64,000 nucleotides of DNA, from NCBI GenBank assembly GCA_949318235.1, contig OX439127.1, positions 24,836,815-24,900,814 of the forward strand, read 5' to 3'. The translations under genes and the position numbers were made by a program. Positions within the stretch are counted from its first letter, which is position 1. The number at the start of each line of letters is the position of its first letter. Positions 40,891 through 53,992 of this stretch are shown here, one piece after another. The stretch is from Ecdyonurus torrentis (taxonomy: Eukaryota; Arthropoda; Insecta; Ephemeroptera; Heptageniidae). Below the pieces are notes generated by a model. It had not been told where the DNA came from and ran no database searches. It was given only the letters and a program-made list of their open reading frames with translations.

Positions 40891-41338
40891 TTACTTTCAT
40901 CATTTCCTATTTTTGGTTTCCCCTTTTATCTCCGCTTCATACAATGAAATTTTGAAACTTATTTTATTTTTTTATTTTTATTTTTTTTAATAACGGAAGC
41001 TTTGTGATTATTCGAAAGTTCAACAGGAAATAATAACCTGACTTATGACTTCGTTATTGTCTCAAGAAACTCACCAAATCTCACAACTGATTAAAATCCT
41101 TAAAAGGGCGTTTGTTTTGAAATTTGATTGGCACAATCGTGAGAGTTAATATTATTATTTTCTCTTCATAGTACCTGTGAGTAGTTGAAGCAAGCACAAA
41201 GCAAACGTAAATAGAATATAGAGGTATGTTTGTTGTTGTTATGTTAAGTTTTCTCCGCAGAATGTTTTAGTAATGTATTCCTATCCACGTTATAGCTTAG
41301 ATAATCAAGTAAAGTTTATGCATATATATGCAAATGAA

Positions 41339-41497
<159 letters not shown>

Positions 41498-41783
41498 ATA
41501 AGTGTTATAACTTATCATGCGAAACGCACATTTGCACTAGAGTGAACTGTTACAATAGAAACGTCTTGTAGCAACGCCAATTAATTATTATCAAACTTAC
41601 AAATAAACAATCCCTAATGAGTACAATGTTATATAATACAGTCTTCACTATATTTATGTACAAATAAACATAAGGCATATTAATTTTATTACGTTAAAGC
41701 TGTTGAAAAGAAAATCAAAATAACAAAAGGAATTATTATGGAAAATTACTCAATAATTGCTTGAATATAAAAATGAGAGAACA

Positions 41784-41816
41784 AGAGAGAGAGGGAGAGA
41801 GAGAGAGAGAGAGAGG
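41784..41816 (+). repeat. (GA)n microsatellite
   Basis: GA array with one GGG break. Confidence 0.9.
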
Positions 41817-42414
41817 TAACAAAAATACCGTTATATACAAATAACATTTTATTGAAGTGAACATATGATGTAATTAATTAGTGATTTCTCTCTCTACAAT
41901 AATGAATACAACAGCATAGATATTGATTCATGGAATTTGGGTATTGAAACTGAGGGAAAATGATTTTTTTCTAAGTGAATAATATACACGGAGATTAGAC
42001 TGAAGTCAAAATAAACATCTTACATTACCATTTTTTAACCTCTACACGTTTGGTTTCCTTGCTAATCTATTTCATAATATTATCTTTAAGAAGAAATAAA
42101 ATTTAAAACTAAATTGCTTTTTGACATTTGTGAAATTACATAATTTCCATTTTTTTTTTCTTTCTTTTTTTCTTTCTTTTGCGTTCCAAGTTTAAAATTT
42201 GTTTTTTATTAAATTATTTATAAAAGAGTTTCTTTATTGTATATATAATTTATATTTTGTTTACATTACTTTATTGCTACTTTTCTAAAGTTATGTATAC
42301 ATGTAAATTTATAGAGTTTATAATCTGTTAAGTATTGGAAACGGGTAGGAACACCTGGACAATTTTATATATATTTAAAAAAAAATTGTATGTCGTAAAA
42401 TATGAAAAGCTGGA

Positions 42415-42445
<31 letters not shown>

Positions 42446-42931
42446 CGAATTTGGTTGGCACAGGAAAGACGAATCGAAAAATAATTTAGTCATTAATCAT
42501 TTTGCTTTCTTTTACATTCGACTAAGTCGACGGAACAAGTATAAAAATGTGACCACTAAAGAATCGATCGGGAAAACTCCAAGTGACATCAAATTTTTTT
42601 TTTCTTGCTCGATTGCTTTCTTTCTGTATATAACTTGAAGTGTAGTAAGCAAAACCATATGCTCACACGCCAACTAAACTATTCTATTTCTTTTTCCTCC
42701 ACTTTTTTTTTTTATAGGAGTTGTTACTGGCAACTTTTACTGCAAAAATGATTTTATTTACATGAAATTTATGGAGAATTAAAAAGCTTTTTCTTTTAAG
42801 TATATTATTTTCAAGTATAAAAATGTAGTATGATTCCAATTTAATATTATCATTGTTGTTATGTTTCTATTTCCTTTATATTTTATGCGGATATAATTTA
42901 TTCATGTTTGCTGTTTTTCTGTTTGTTTCAG

Positions 42932-43126
42932 ATGTAGATTTAGAAGAGCTGGAATTGCAACCCGCAAGGTATCGTCCAGACCGACTTGAAGTGATTAGTA
43001 GAACCACCAAATTTTCTAAGAAAGAAATACAATTTGTTTATCGTGCTTTTAAACAAGAATGTCCTACTGGCATGATAAGCGAAGAAACTTTCAAGAGTAT
43101 TTATGCAAAGTTTTTTCCACTTGGAG
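42932..43126 (+). CDS. KCNIP: KChIP (Kv channel-interacting protein) internal exon: start of conserved core and EF-hand 1
   Basis: Seen: a 195-base open exon preceded by a T-rich tract ending TTTGTTTCAG and followed by the donor GAG|GTAAGT. It starts with the last two bases of a codon and ends with one extra base (G), so it is flanked by phase-1 introns. The 65 full codons run from an acidic start (VDLEELEL) through a YRP motif (residues 14-16), the helix TKFSKKEIQFVYRAFK (26-41) and a degenerate EF-hand 1 with the ECPTG motif (43-47), to FKSIYAKFFPLG (54-65). Known: neuronal calcium sensor proteins carry a Cys-Pro in EF1 that abolishes calcium binding. KChIPs are cytosolic beta subunits that bind the N terminus of Kv4 (Shal) A-type potassium channels and modulate their gating and trafficking. 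In this family alternative 5' exons encode variable N termini that splice onto a common core beginning about here. Inference: this is that common-core exon. Other neuronal calcium sensors (frequenin, neurocalcin, recoverin) fit less well because of the ELE...RYRP lead-in. Confidence 0.93.
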
Positions 43127-43583
43127 GTAAGTACTTTTCATATTATGTATATTCAATTCCATGCATTGCTTATTTCACGGAAATAATTATATTGATTTTT
43201 TTAATACATATATTTGAGTTATTTTTAATTGATGGAAAATATTCATATTGAACAAATATTTATATATATTCGAAATTTGACAAGCAAATAAAATACTTTT
43301 TTGAACAGACTCTTCGACAATGTATAGTAGAATCGGACCATAGACTCAAGTAGCACAAAGAAACAAGTCCCTGGTTTCTAGTATTGCAAGTGCAAAGAAG
43401 AATATAGAAACTACAGAAACTAAGAAACTTTATAAAGAGTTTGGTTTATTTTTACCTTTTTAATCATTCAAATCAAATATATTGTATTAATAATTTATGC
43501 ATGTGTTAGTGCAATATAGTTATACCATTGATATAATATGTATACCAAAAAAAAGCAAATACGTATACAAATATATACATATA

Positions 43584-43622
43584 TTTACGTACGAACGTAC
43601 GTACGTACATAAGTACGTACGC
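43584..43622 (+). repeat. (TACG)n-like array, imperfect
   Basis: Second palindromic TACG array in the window, with GAACG and ATAAG breaks, about 460 bp downstream of the first KChIP exon. Confidence 0.85.
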
Positions 43623-44031
43623 TGTGCAAATAGTAAATGTGAATTTTAAAATTTTATTGAAAAGTTTTTTACTCTCAAAGTCGTATTCCATGAAAGTTTC
43701 TGTTATTCGAAAAGCACGTTGTATTGTAGCACACACACACATATACTCACAATATTTACTCTCATCTATAGAACTTATTACTTGTTGAACAAACAACAGT
43801 ATGTAATGTAGCTCAAACAATAATAATATCTTTACTTAAAGCAATTACGTACTTACATGGTTGAAATACGTCAAACAAAACAGAAAATTCATTCATTTAA
43901 TATTCTTGTACGTATTTTCCCAGAACAAAATACATAATGTTTGGAAAATATGAACTCGAGGAACAATGCAAAAGTTTATTTTGAGGTACAGTACTGAATA
44001 AAAAGCAACTTAAGAGTTTTTAAATGGACCA

Positions 44032-44039
<8 letters not shown>

Positions 44040-44088
<49 letters not shown>
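44040..44088 (+). repeat. (CT)n microsatellite
   Basis: Pure array of about 49 bases, close to the left end of the intronic inverted-repeat element. Confidence 0.95.
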
Positions 44089-44153
44089 AGAATATCTTCG
44101 GTATACTTCATGAAAGAAGAAGAAGTGCTTTACCCACATAAACTCATGCAATA

Positions 44154-44393
44154 TGTGGTAGTTTTTGGTCGTTCTTAAATATGTGGGAATTCACAAGTTA
44201 AACATTGAGTTCTGTTCTTCATTTGACCAAAAAAATGTTCATATTTTCCGGTCATGTTAAAACTTTTCAATAAAATATATTTATATAATTATAGCTGATG
44301 TAGTTCCTCAAATATAACGTTCATAACTTGTACTTTTTTTTTTTTTTTTTTTTTGCCCTATATTTTTGAGTGTACGACCAAAAACTAACCACA
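44154..44393. mobile_element. Miniature inverted-repeat element, about 240 bp, inside the KChIP intron
   Basis: The ends TGTGGTAGTTTTTGGTCGT (44154-44172) and, inverted, TGTGGTTAGTTTTTGGTCGT (44393-44374) are near-identical, with one inserted T. The similarity continues more weakly inward (AAATATGTGGG against AAATATAGGGC). The interior has a poly(T) run (44334-44354) and no coding capacity. No clear target-site duplication is visible at the edges, so the superfamily is not assigned. Confidence 0.65.
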
Positions 44394-44553
44394 GCAAAGT
44401 TACTACATTAACACGGTTTCACCCTACGATGACGTTACTTTTGTTTGGACAACCGTGAAATTGCTAATGTTTGAATGTTAGTTGTTGCTTGTCAGTACTG
44501 TCATGTAATTAGTTTAGAGCATAATATTTTGATCTTACGCGTGGCAAAATCAT

Positions 44554-44612
44554 GTGTGTGTGTGTGTGTGCAAATATATAATACACACACATATATATAC
44601 ATACACACACAA
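44554..44612 (+). repeat. (TG)n and inverted (AC)n tracts
   Basis: TG array at 44554-44570 followed by AC-rich segments to 44612; the two can pair as a short hairpin. Confidence 0.85.
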
Positions 44613-44810
44613 CGTATATAAAGTAACTTTGATTGTGAGTACTCTTAAACTCTTCAGTATAGATACGATAGTCTCTACAAAGTAGTCAACTTTTGTTTGT
44701 AACGTATACTTTAATATAGTACACCTTAACATCAATTTTACTGTAATAGTATTAAAGTTTACAACTTTCATGTTTCTAGTTCCGTACACTGTAAGTACTA
44801 TACGTACTTG

Positions 44811-44814
<4 letters not shown>

Positions 44815-44844
<30 letters not shown>
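44815..44844 (+). repeat. Poly(T), about 30 bases
   Basis: Uninterrupted T run. Confidence 0.95.
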
Positions 44845-44847
<3 letters not shown>

Positions 44848-46290
44848 TTTTTATGTACTATACAATTAAAGTGATGGATGTTAGTGTAATCTTAATTATC
44901 CATCATGGAGTTTTAGAAATGTAAAAGTCATGGTAGAAAGAAATCAATATTCTTTTTTAAATACAAATTTGTATAAAAAGAACCTTTTTTTTATAATGAA
45001 TTAAAAGTATAATATATACATTTTTTTAACTTAAAAGTGTAAAAATAAAATGTTATATCTGTTAAAAATAAAATAGTAACAAAAATATTTAATATCTTGC
45101 TGATTGTTTTATGATAGTGTATAGTTTATTGTTGGATATTTTTTGTTATAGATATATCTATATAAAATAATAAATTCTACTCACAGACCCCAGTTTTAGC
45201 AATGAATTATTGAACACTAACTCTGACAGGACATAAACTGTGTATTTTCAAAGTCTACTTCAATAACTATAGAAATACTTCTGACTTTCTCTCTGTCTCT
45301 CTCTCTGTTTCGCTACCCGTTCTCTGCAACTTTTATTATTATTTTTACCGATTCTTATAAATATAAATGCATCCCTGCAGAAATATTTTATTAAACATTT
45401 GACGCTGAGATTGAAATAAATTTCAAAACATCAACGAAATTAAAACAGTTTATACGGAGGATTTATTTAATTTTCTTGTAGAGTGTGTGTGTATGTTTGT
45501 ATTTTAATATTTATATCACGAAGGTAATTTTAATTTCTTGAACGAGGAGAATTTGTAAATAAAACAATTTGATACTATAAAGTATAATGACAACTTAAAT
45601 TTTGATATTTTTATTTAAAAAAGAATTAATAGGAAGTTGATCTTCAACTCTTGTAAAATCGAGTCCTTTAAGAATTAGATGATATTGTCAAACATCGAAA
45701 ATTGATTAAATTAATTTAATAATGACTTTGTTAACAATTAAATTAACACTTATTGATTCGATCGTGCGCTTCAACATCATGTTTGAGCACAAAATACATT
45801 TCCCGATTAAATGCTTATTTTTAGTCAAATTAAAAAATAAATTAATAATAATAAAAATATATTACAGAATATTTAATGATAGGTAAAATTAAATTTTTAT
45901 GCATAGCATGTGAAGAACGTCAAAAGTGTAAAAATATTTGTTATTATTTACGAAAAAAGGTAAAGAAAATACATTCTTTCTGTTTGGTGGTATCTACACA
46001 ACCATAACGTGTAATCATTTGCAATTTCACTTTAATCTTTTTCGTTTACGTTTTTTATTAGCCCTTCTACATATATTTAAAGATTCTTACATAATCTATT
46101 TGATCAACCACTTTTATGTGTGAAAACCCTTATTCTAACGTTTGCAACTAAGGCCACTACATACTTTTACAAAAACATCAAGACTTTAAATATATTTTAA
46201 AATTTGTAGAAAAAAAATTACTTCACAAAAAAGTAAGTATTGTTCAAATATAGCTTTGATATATAATTAACGTTAACTTATATTATACAG

Positions 46291-46293
<3 letters not shown>

Positions 46294-46333
<40 letters not shown>
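46294..46333 (+). repeat. (AT)n microsatellite
   Basis: About 20 AT units. Confidence 0.95.
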
Positions 46334-46338
<5 letters not shown>

Positions 46339-46765
46339 GACCTACAGTATTTGATTCTATAAGCTATCATGCACAAATCCTTCTCTGAAAATCGAATCGT
46401 TCTCTAATTTAGATTGAAGTAAGAAGTTCTAATCTTCCCAATTCCCTAATACCCTTTATTGATTTGAGACTTAAGGCTAAAGGCAAAGTTTTCACAGAAT
46501 ATAAAATTATTAATTATAAGAAAGTAAATAAAAAAATATATACATATATATTTATCTAAATTTTGATTTTTATCAAAGTTTTATATTAAAATATATAATT
46601 ATATGAGTATTAAACTGAAAAATGTAAAAGAAGAGAGTCTTTCATTCTATAATAGCATTAATTATATTTCGCCAGAAGTGCGTTACATTATAAAGGATAT
46701 TACTTTTAAGTTTTAAATCGCGTAAATTGGGGATGGAAAAAAAAGGACCAACTTTTTGTCGTTGG

Positions 46766-46871
<106 letters not shown>

Positions 46872-47274
46872 CGGTAAGTTCTACTTGTACGTGATTGTGC
46901 TGCTCTGCTAACTCCTTTTTCAACCCCACCATGCTTTTAATTTAATATAAAAGTAACCGTGTTAATGTGGTCGTATAACACTTAATTTAAAAACTCAGAA
47001 ATGTTTTCTCAAAATTAATTCAAATTCTAACACATTTTTTCAACTGATTATTCAACTTTTGTGGGTTATTGCGGTATGCATTAACCATAATGCAATAAAA
47101 TTTTCACTTTATAATATATTATTTCACCTTTTTACGAGATGAGTTTTTCATTCTTCTAATATTTGAAAAATAAAATTTAACATACATAAAATATTGTAAG
47201 TTCTCCCCTACTTTAAAAAAGGAATATAATATTATAAAACAATAGAACGGGACGACTTTTTTTCCGACAAGGAT

Positions 47275-47277
<3 letters not shown>

Positions 47278-47309
<32 letters not shown>
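47278..47309 (+). repeat. Poly(T), about 32 bases
   Basis: Uninterrupted T run. Confidence 0.95.
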
Positions 47310-47313
<4 letters not shown>

Positions 47314-48314
47314 TGCAAAATAGAACTTTGGTTTTTGTACGAAATGTGTACGAAATGTGAAGTTTTCATATATCTGAGCTTCTGATGATGATTCAAAGGG
47401 TTTTTATGAAAGAAGTATTAAGCTAACATTTCCCAACACTTATTATATATATATATATATATATTTTTTTTTTATTATATATATATATATATGTATATAT
47501 ATATACATGAGTGATGCGTTTACAGATATATAGGATAATACTTAAATCTAACATGGTCCGAACCACAAATCATGTTTGGTTGTGAATGATTTATAAGAAC
47601 TGAGAGCTTAAAAAAAAAAAAAAATGCAAAATGATTCCAAAAAGAGCGTAATATTTACTTCAAATATAAGCTTATTATTATTTTTGGTTATAAAAATTGA
47701 ATTTTGTTTGTTCGAGTTTCTGAACGAGGATGTTTTGTAACCAATGAGAAATGCGCGAAAAAAAGTAATATATGACATATAATTTCCTATCCTTTAGCAT
47801 TGCAAAGGATAAGCAATTTTTGAGAAAGCTACTACTTTGAGAATCGAAAAATTCAGATAAAACACGTAACATGTTTTTTTCTTTATCGAAATTTTTCATC
47901 ACTTAGGAGTACGTGTGTTACTTGTCGCAATAATTTCCGATCCCTGCTGATGTCATTTTGTATGAGCCTAAATGTTTGCAATATCAACAACGATATATTA
48001 TATTAATTAGAAACATTTTTTATTATTTTTTTTTTTTCTAAACATATTATGTTCGTTATAAGAACGAGTACTATGTTTATTCATCCCTTTTCAACACAAT
48101 TTCTTGCCCGATGTTTCACTTGTACTGTAAACACATCAATATCAACACAGTATTTTAATAACCTAGATTTTTTATCCACTTCGTTCTCTTTTACAAATAT
48201 TGTGGGAAAATATACTGTGTATATAAATAAACATTTACCAAATCTACAATTTTAATTGAAGGGTTGAAGTTACCAGCAATATCTCACGAGCTGTATTGAT
48301 TATTATCTAATTCA

Positions 48315-48338
48315 AAAAAAAAAAAAAAAAAAAAAAAA
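48315..48338 (+). repeat. Poly(A), 24 bases
   Basis: Uninterrupted A run. Confidence 0.9.
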
Positions 48339-48592
48339 GTACATAAATACATAATGCTACGCAAAGTTTTGTAATGATAAAATGATACAAAAATAATGGA
48401 ATATTTAAGTAATTGCGTTTTAAAAGTTAGAGTTGCATGTTAAATAATCTGAATTTTAGCTCCACTGATTATAATTCTCACTTTAAACATATATATTTAT
48501 TTGTCTTATTTTTTATAATTATTAAAATTAATCAAGAAATTTTAGCTAAAAAAAAATTAACCAAAAAAAATGTAACTATAAATTACAAAGAA

Positions 48593-48756
<164 letters not shown>

Positions 48757-49538
48757 GAACATTTTAACACGCTGTCTTACTATTCTGTAAACCTACTATA
48801 CATTAAGATAATCTTGTAACGTGGAATATGAAAAGAGTTGTTAGAATTATAATGTCCCTTGAAGTTGTCTAAGACTTAATCCCCAGCAAGCGCTGTGCCA
48901 GTCTTTAGTATAACAGATTATTCACAAGTCCCAACTTGCAGCTAAAGCAACTAACCCCTTGACAACTTGCATTAATAATTTTCAACACACTTGGATATAT
49001 TTGTATTTATACAATATAGCGTGTTACATTTATATATATATATATATAAGGTATGAGTGGTTCAATTTTCATTTAACATGTATGTTAATACACGCTATTT
49101 ATTATGCAATTTGAGTCTCACTCTTTTCCCAGTCTCACAATTAACGTTTCTTATTATTACACTTAACATTATTTTTTCCATAAGCTTTATAAATGTATTC
49201 GTAAAAACTTTATTGATTTCAACTCTTTGATTACTTTAGAATTTCCATTCAATTATTTAAAATTTCTACTTTTATTCACCATTTCATTACACTTTTTAAT
49301 TTCAGCTTTTAATTAGCTACAGTATATTATGAGCAATATATAACATTCATATTATACACAAGTTTTTTTTTTTTGGTAACAATAAAAAATATATATTTAA
49401 AAGTAACATGTTATTAATAATTTTTTGCTAGAGTAATATTTTTCATTAATATTTTTTAATGTATACCAAACAACAATTGTCAAATTAGATTGAAATTTGG
49501 TTTCAATTAAATTGATTACTTCCATTAAAATACAACAC

Positions 49539-49615
<77 letters not shown>
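49539..49615 (+). repeat. Compound (AC)n-(AT)n array
   Basis: About 57 bases of AC followed by about 20 bases of AT. Confidence 0.95.
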
Positions 49616-50093
49616 TACTTGTTCTGTACTATTTAAGATATCATGAAGTAATGATATTAATAACTATATTTCTAATTGAATTACAGAAATTCATTGCTAC
49701 CCGTCAGTACCCATATGTCTGCTTGATTAGTTCCTAGCATAAATATTTAACTTTTAATTAATGAAATGAAAAAACAAAACAACTCTGATAAAGGATTTAA
49801 TCATAAAAGTGCCACACACAATTTTTTTTTTAATGCAAACTTTAAATGACTCTGTTATGTATTAATTTGAAAATGACTTCATGTCTAGGTGAAAAAATCA
49901 CCATCATAAAAATGAAAAATTCAAACATTCATTGCTGCAACTGAATACTGAATGTATGTTAATTTATAACGAAATTTTAGAACAAAAATGCTTAATTCAA
50001 CTTTTAAACAGTATGACATAATTTTTTTTAAGCATTGGCTGCCAAGTACGATTACTATAATATTAATTGCTATTTTGTATTTTTGCTATTTTG

Positions 50094-50138
50094 CTCTCTC
50101 TCTCTCTCTCTATCTCTCTCTTTCTCTCTTTCTCTCTC
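50094..50138 (+). repeat. (CT)n tract, interrupted
   Basis: CT array with TA and TTT breaks. Confidence 0.9.
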
Positions 50139-50377
50139 ATTGTGTTCACCATGAATTGTTTACTATCAATTCAGCTCGATATTTTCTATTTACGATACAT
50201 CCATGTGACATGACAAATGATAACTACTATGTACGTACTGTTGCTAACAAAAAATATGAAATATTGTGTGGAATATAATGGAAAAGAAAAAAAAATAAAT
50301 AAATAAATGAAACTCAATTTTGAAATATAGTTGCAACACAAAAGTAATTTTTTCTTTGTTAAATGTAGCAGGCAAAT

Positions 50378-50380
<3 letters not shown>

Positions 50381-50463
<83 letters not shown>
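50381..50463 (+). repeat. (GA)n microsatellite
   Basis: About 41 pure GA units, 0.25 kb from an opposite-sense CT tract. Confidence 0.95.
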
Positions 50464-50466
<3 letters not shown>

Positions 50467-51779
50467 TTCGTTTGACTGTTCAAGCATTAATAACACAAAA
50501 ATAAATAATAAATAAATAACATTAACGTTAATCCATATACATTAAGTACATACTAATGTTCCACCGTTTTTTATTTTCCAATGCTAAGGGATTCTTTTTA
50601 ATAACATGCAAAGGAAAGTAATTTTGTGTTCAACATAATAACTAAAAATTGAAACAGCAATGGAAAAAAACAAAAACAAAAAAACTTTCTTACGTAGAAA
50701 CTATGTTGAGGTTAATTAGCGTTGCAATTATTTATTTTAAATACAAGAACAAAACAAATATTTTTAAAATACTTGAGTCATAAAATAAAAATAAAAAGCA
50801 ATAAAAATTTTTCTTTTTCTTAACGAATCAAGTTTCACTATCATACTTGAGATATTTTACCTATATATAACAATAGCATTCTTGGCTTTTCTTACAGCGT
50901 GCAAATAAAATATAGAATAGAGCTACGTTTTTGTTATATAATGTAACATAATTATTCACAAGTTAGTTTGAATTATTAACTATTTTGTCAGCTAAACAAA
51001 AGTAAAAAGTAGTTATTTAATCATGTAAATTTAACAAATTTATTGTAAGTTAAATCTAAGAGAATCCACTTTTGTGGTGAGTTTTAGTCTTACTTAGTTA
51101 TCTTTACGCTTCTTATTTTCTTTCTTAACACTTTCTCTCTCTATACCTTTGCGGCAACCTCTTTTATATATAATATGAACCTAGCAAGAGAGCCAAAGTT
51201 TCAAACTTTTCACAGTTTTAATCAGTTATCAAGAGTTAGAAGAGAAGGGATAACTAAAAGAAGTATACTACAAAGCTGCGTCACTTGCCCCACAAAGCCT
51301 GCAGCATCTCAAATAATCTTTGGGAAAAAAAAAAAATCGAAATGTCTTTTAGTAAGCATATTTTATACCATTTTTCCCATTAGTTACCAAAAGATATAGA
51401 AAGTTTCTTTCATTATTTCTTATAATATTTTAAGAGAATTATTTTTGCTTTTAAAAATTAGGTTTGTAAAGTAAAAACTCTTGATCTCTATAATGAAATA
51501 ATTATAATATTCTGTAACAAAATTGAATTATTTTATATCTAGTGTATTTTAGTATAAGTTAATAACATTGAGCTGTAAATTAGATTGCTTTTTACATTTT
51601 GAACTCCTTTCAAACAATAGTGTTGATTATATTTAATCTTTTATTAGAAACAAGAACTTTTTATGTGAAGTCAATATGCTGTTCTCTTTTATTAACTTTA
51701 TTAAATAAATTAAATGTGGTTGCTCCTTTTCCTTTTTCTATTCACATAGCTACTCTTTTGATGTCTTTGCACAAAAAAA

Positions 51780-51795
51780 CGAGCGAGCGAGCGAG

Positions 51796-51840
<45 letters not shown>
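51780..51840 (+). repeat. (GAGC)n-(GA)n microsatellite
   Basis: Four GAGC-type units, then about 20 GA units. The GAGC leader looks like a point-mutated GA array that itself expanded. Confidence 0.9.
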
Positions 51841-51843
<3 letters not shown>

Positions 51844-51930
51844 TTTATTTGAATAGAATTTTTTCGTAACGTTTGCTTTATAAGAAAGAGATAAGAAATG
51901 GAATTAAGAAAACACAAAACACCGCTCGCA

Positions 51931-51958
51931 CTTTTTTTTTTTTTTTTTTTTTTTTTTT
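51931..51958 (+). repeat. Poly(T), 28 bases
   Basis: Uninterrupted T run. Confidence 0.95.
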
Positions 51959-52589
51959 ACATTTTCATTATTTTTTTAATCGTCCTAGTTATCATGTTCT
52001 TTGATTTTTTTTATCAATTTTTTTAAGAATTACGTTAAAAATTGTAGTTTTTATTATATATAATATATAAATATGTCAGTTAAAATTCATGTTTACTATA
52101 TATATTATAATTTATGGAGTGTATGATATTGAATCTCCATAATATATATTGCAAAGATAAAACGATTTTGCTATGCGTTTATTATTTATTTATTATACAT
52201 ATAAAATATTTATTTTACTGAGTAATGTGTCAACAATTTTTTGTGTTTGATATAAATATAAAATTAACCAAATGGCCTTTGACTTTTCATGGATTTTATA
52301 TATTATGTAAATAAGACAGTAAAAAGTTTATTTTTATATATTTCACTAACATTCTAATGAAATAAGCAAATGATATGTAAAGAGACAGTTTGAATTTTAT
52401 TCTATACATTTAAATTTTTATTATAATGATTAGCAAACGAGTATTAAACTAAAATAGAATGTCCAATAATAAGTATTAGTCTTGTAATTTTACAAGCTAA
52501 CAGTTTAATTTATCTGTAAATAAACATGCTTTGAATTTGGTATTTGTATACAATACTATAAAGGTGTTGGATTAATATTCAAATTCGAT

Positions 52590-52880
52590 CATGTATCACA
52601 GTGATATGCGTGCTGGTTTGACGTGCGAGAAATCACGAGATTATTTCTCAGTGGATACGCGCCTATTCAGAGGCTGTGGTAAGCACAGAATGACGCACTC
52701 GTGTTCTCCGCTCGTTGATACTCGTGCATATGCCAGTGTCACACGTGAAATGGTTTAAGGTGCTTAGACCTGACAGGTTGTCATGTTTTAGGCAGTGGTG
52801 GTAGTGACACACGCTAACTCAGAGGTATTTTGGTACAGTTAACCAATCCACCTCATCTCATTCATTTCCATTAAATCTCT
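52590..52880 (+). repeat. Degenerate tRNA-derived SINE (probable)
   Basis: The block at 52590-52650 resembles the D-arm to T-arm part of a tRNA-derived SINE head: CACAGTGATATGCGTGCTGG corresponds to the box-A region (CTCAGTGGTTAGCGTGCTGG type). About 30 bases on, CACGAGATTATTTCTC sits where the box-B word (GAGTTCGATTCTC type) is expected, but B is badly decayed. The following 230 bases are conspicuously richer in G+C than the surroundings (for example GCACAGAATGACGCACTCG) and end in a CTCAT/CATT-rich segment near 52850-52880, as a SINE body and tail would. Not a functional tRNA. The + orientation is from the box order. Confidence 0.6.
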
Positions 52881-53365
52881 CATTATTTGGTTTAGCCTGT
52901 TGCTAGGTACAAAACTCATTTACATTTTTTTTTTCATTTAGGTTTCCAGTTTAGGTCCTAACTATATATGACATATGACATATAGACCGCTGTCATTCAT
53001 ATTTCAGAGACACTGTTTTTAAGAGTGACGGAAAGAGTATTGGTTAGCATAGCACAAGCTACATTTTCCACTTTTTAAGTAACCTTTAAAGGGACTATAA
53101 AGGGACTAAAAGATAAAGGGACTACTTTCCTGAATTAATGCTTAATGATAATTTGAGATACATATGGAAAAATATCGTTTATCTTATGCCACACAATATC
53201 AAAGGCATTTCATCTTCACCACTACAAAGCCGAGCGCAAGTATGTGAAAGCTTGGGGTTTATGCCAATCCTTAAAATGTTTCTTTTTGTCCATGTTGCTT
53301 TTATATGTCACTATTATTAAAAATAATAGTAATAATTAACATTAATTATTTGTTTTATGTTTCAG

Positions 53366-53504
53366 ATTCGAGCCAATATGCTCATTACGTGTTCAGCACT
53401 CTTGACCGAGAAAAGACAGGGACCATCACATTCGGAGATTTCATGCTTGGACTCTCCGTTCTGGTGAAAGGATCACTTCAAGAGAGATTACGATGGGCCT
53501 TTAG
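53366..53504 (+). CDS. KCNIP: KChIP internal exon: EF-hand 2 and start of the linker to EF-hand 3
   Basis: Seen: a 139-base exon with acceptor ATGTTTCAG and donor TTTAG|GTATGA. Its first two bases (AT) complete the codon begun by the G ending the previous exon, giving Asp. The peptide then reads SSQYAHYVFSTL (2-13), a 12-residue EF-hand 2 loop DREKTGTITFGD (14-25), FMLGLSVLVKG (26-36) and SLQERLRWAF (37-46). It ends on AG, two bases of a codon that can only be Arg or Ser, so the next intron is phase 2. Known: YAHY.F and ERLRW(A/T)F are hallmarks of KChIPs, and the segment expected next starts LYD at the entry to EF-hand 3. Loop position 12 is Asp rather than Glu, as I recall for vertebrate KChIPs, which favours magnesium or weak calcium binding; the functional calcium sites are EF3 and EF4. 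Those exons are not recognised before position 64000, so the gene is 3'-incomplete here. KChIPs are usually about 220-250 residues; the two exons cover roughly half. Confidence 0.93.
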
Positions 53505-53952
53505 GTATGACAAATTTACTTGTACTTTATATCACAACATGACACATGTTGTCACAAAGCTAAGAAAAATATAGCACTACATACATAACTGGAGACATTT
53601 AAAATTCTCTTTAATATATAAAGTACCTACAGACATGAAATAATAATATTGAAACTTTCACTTTACAAATATTACCGTAAAAAAAAAGAAAAAAAAACTG
53701 TGTACAGAAAAAAAATATATTAAAGTTAAAGTATATTATAGTTACTCTAAAAAAACTCAACTTTAAGTAATATAAGAAGATTAAAAATTTATTGAGGTTT
53801 TAGTTTTGATACGGATAAAAATTTATGAGCAATCTTTCTTACAAAATAGAATGAAGAAGTTTTAATTGTTGGTGCAGCTTCAATGGTTTTAGGTTTTAGG
53901 TTACTTTGCCAAAAGAATTCTTTCTTAGAATCAATAACCAGCAAGTAGCCTT

Positions 53953-53992
53953 CTCTCTCTCTCTCTTTCTCTCTCTCACACACACACACACA
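53953..53992 (+). repeat. (CT)n-(AC)n compound tract
   Basis: CT array running into AC units. Confidence 0.9.

Noticed and set aside
42853..42931. In-frame hydrophobic extension upstream of the first KChIP exon (with an ATG at 42904), superficially like the hydrophobic N terminus of some KChIP4 isoforms
   Set aside because: The T-rich sequence is better explained as the branch/pyrimidine tract of the acceptor TTTGTTTCAG; T-rich codons automatically give Phe/Leu/Val. No promoter or typical start context is seen.
43127..43251. Continuation of the first exon's open frame past the donor
   Set aside because: Canonical GTAAGT, the family alignment continuing exactly at 53366, and low-complexity Ile/Phe-rich residues after the donor show it is intron read-through.
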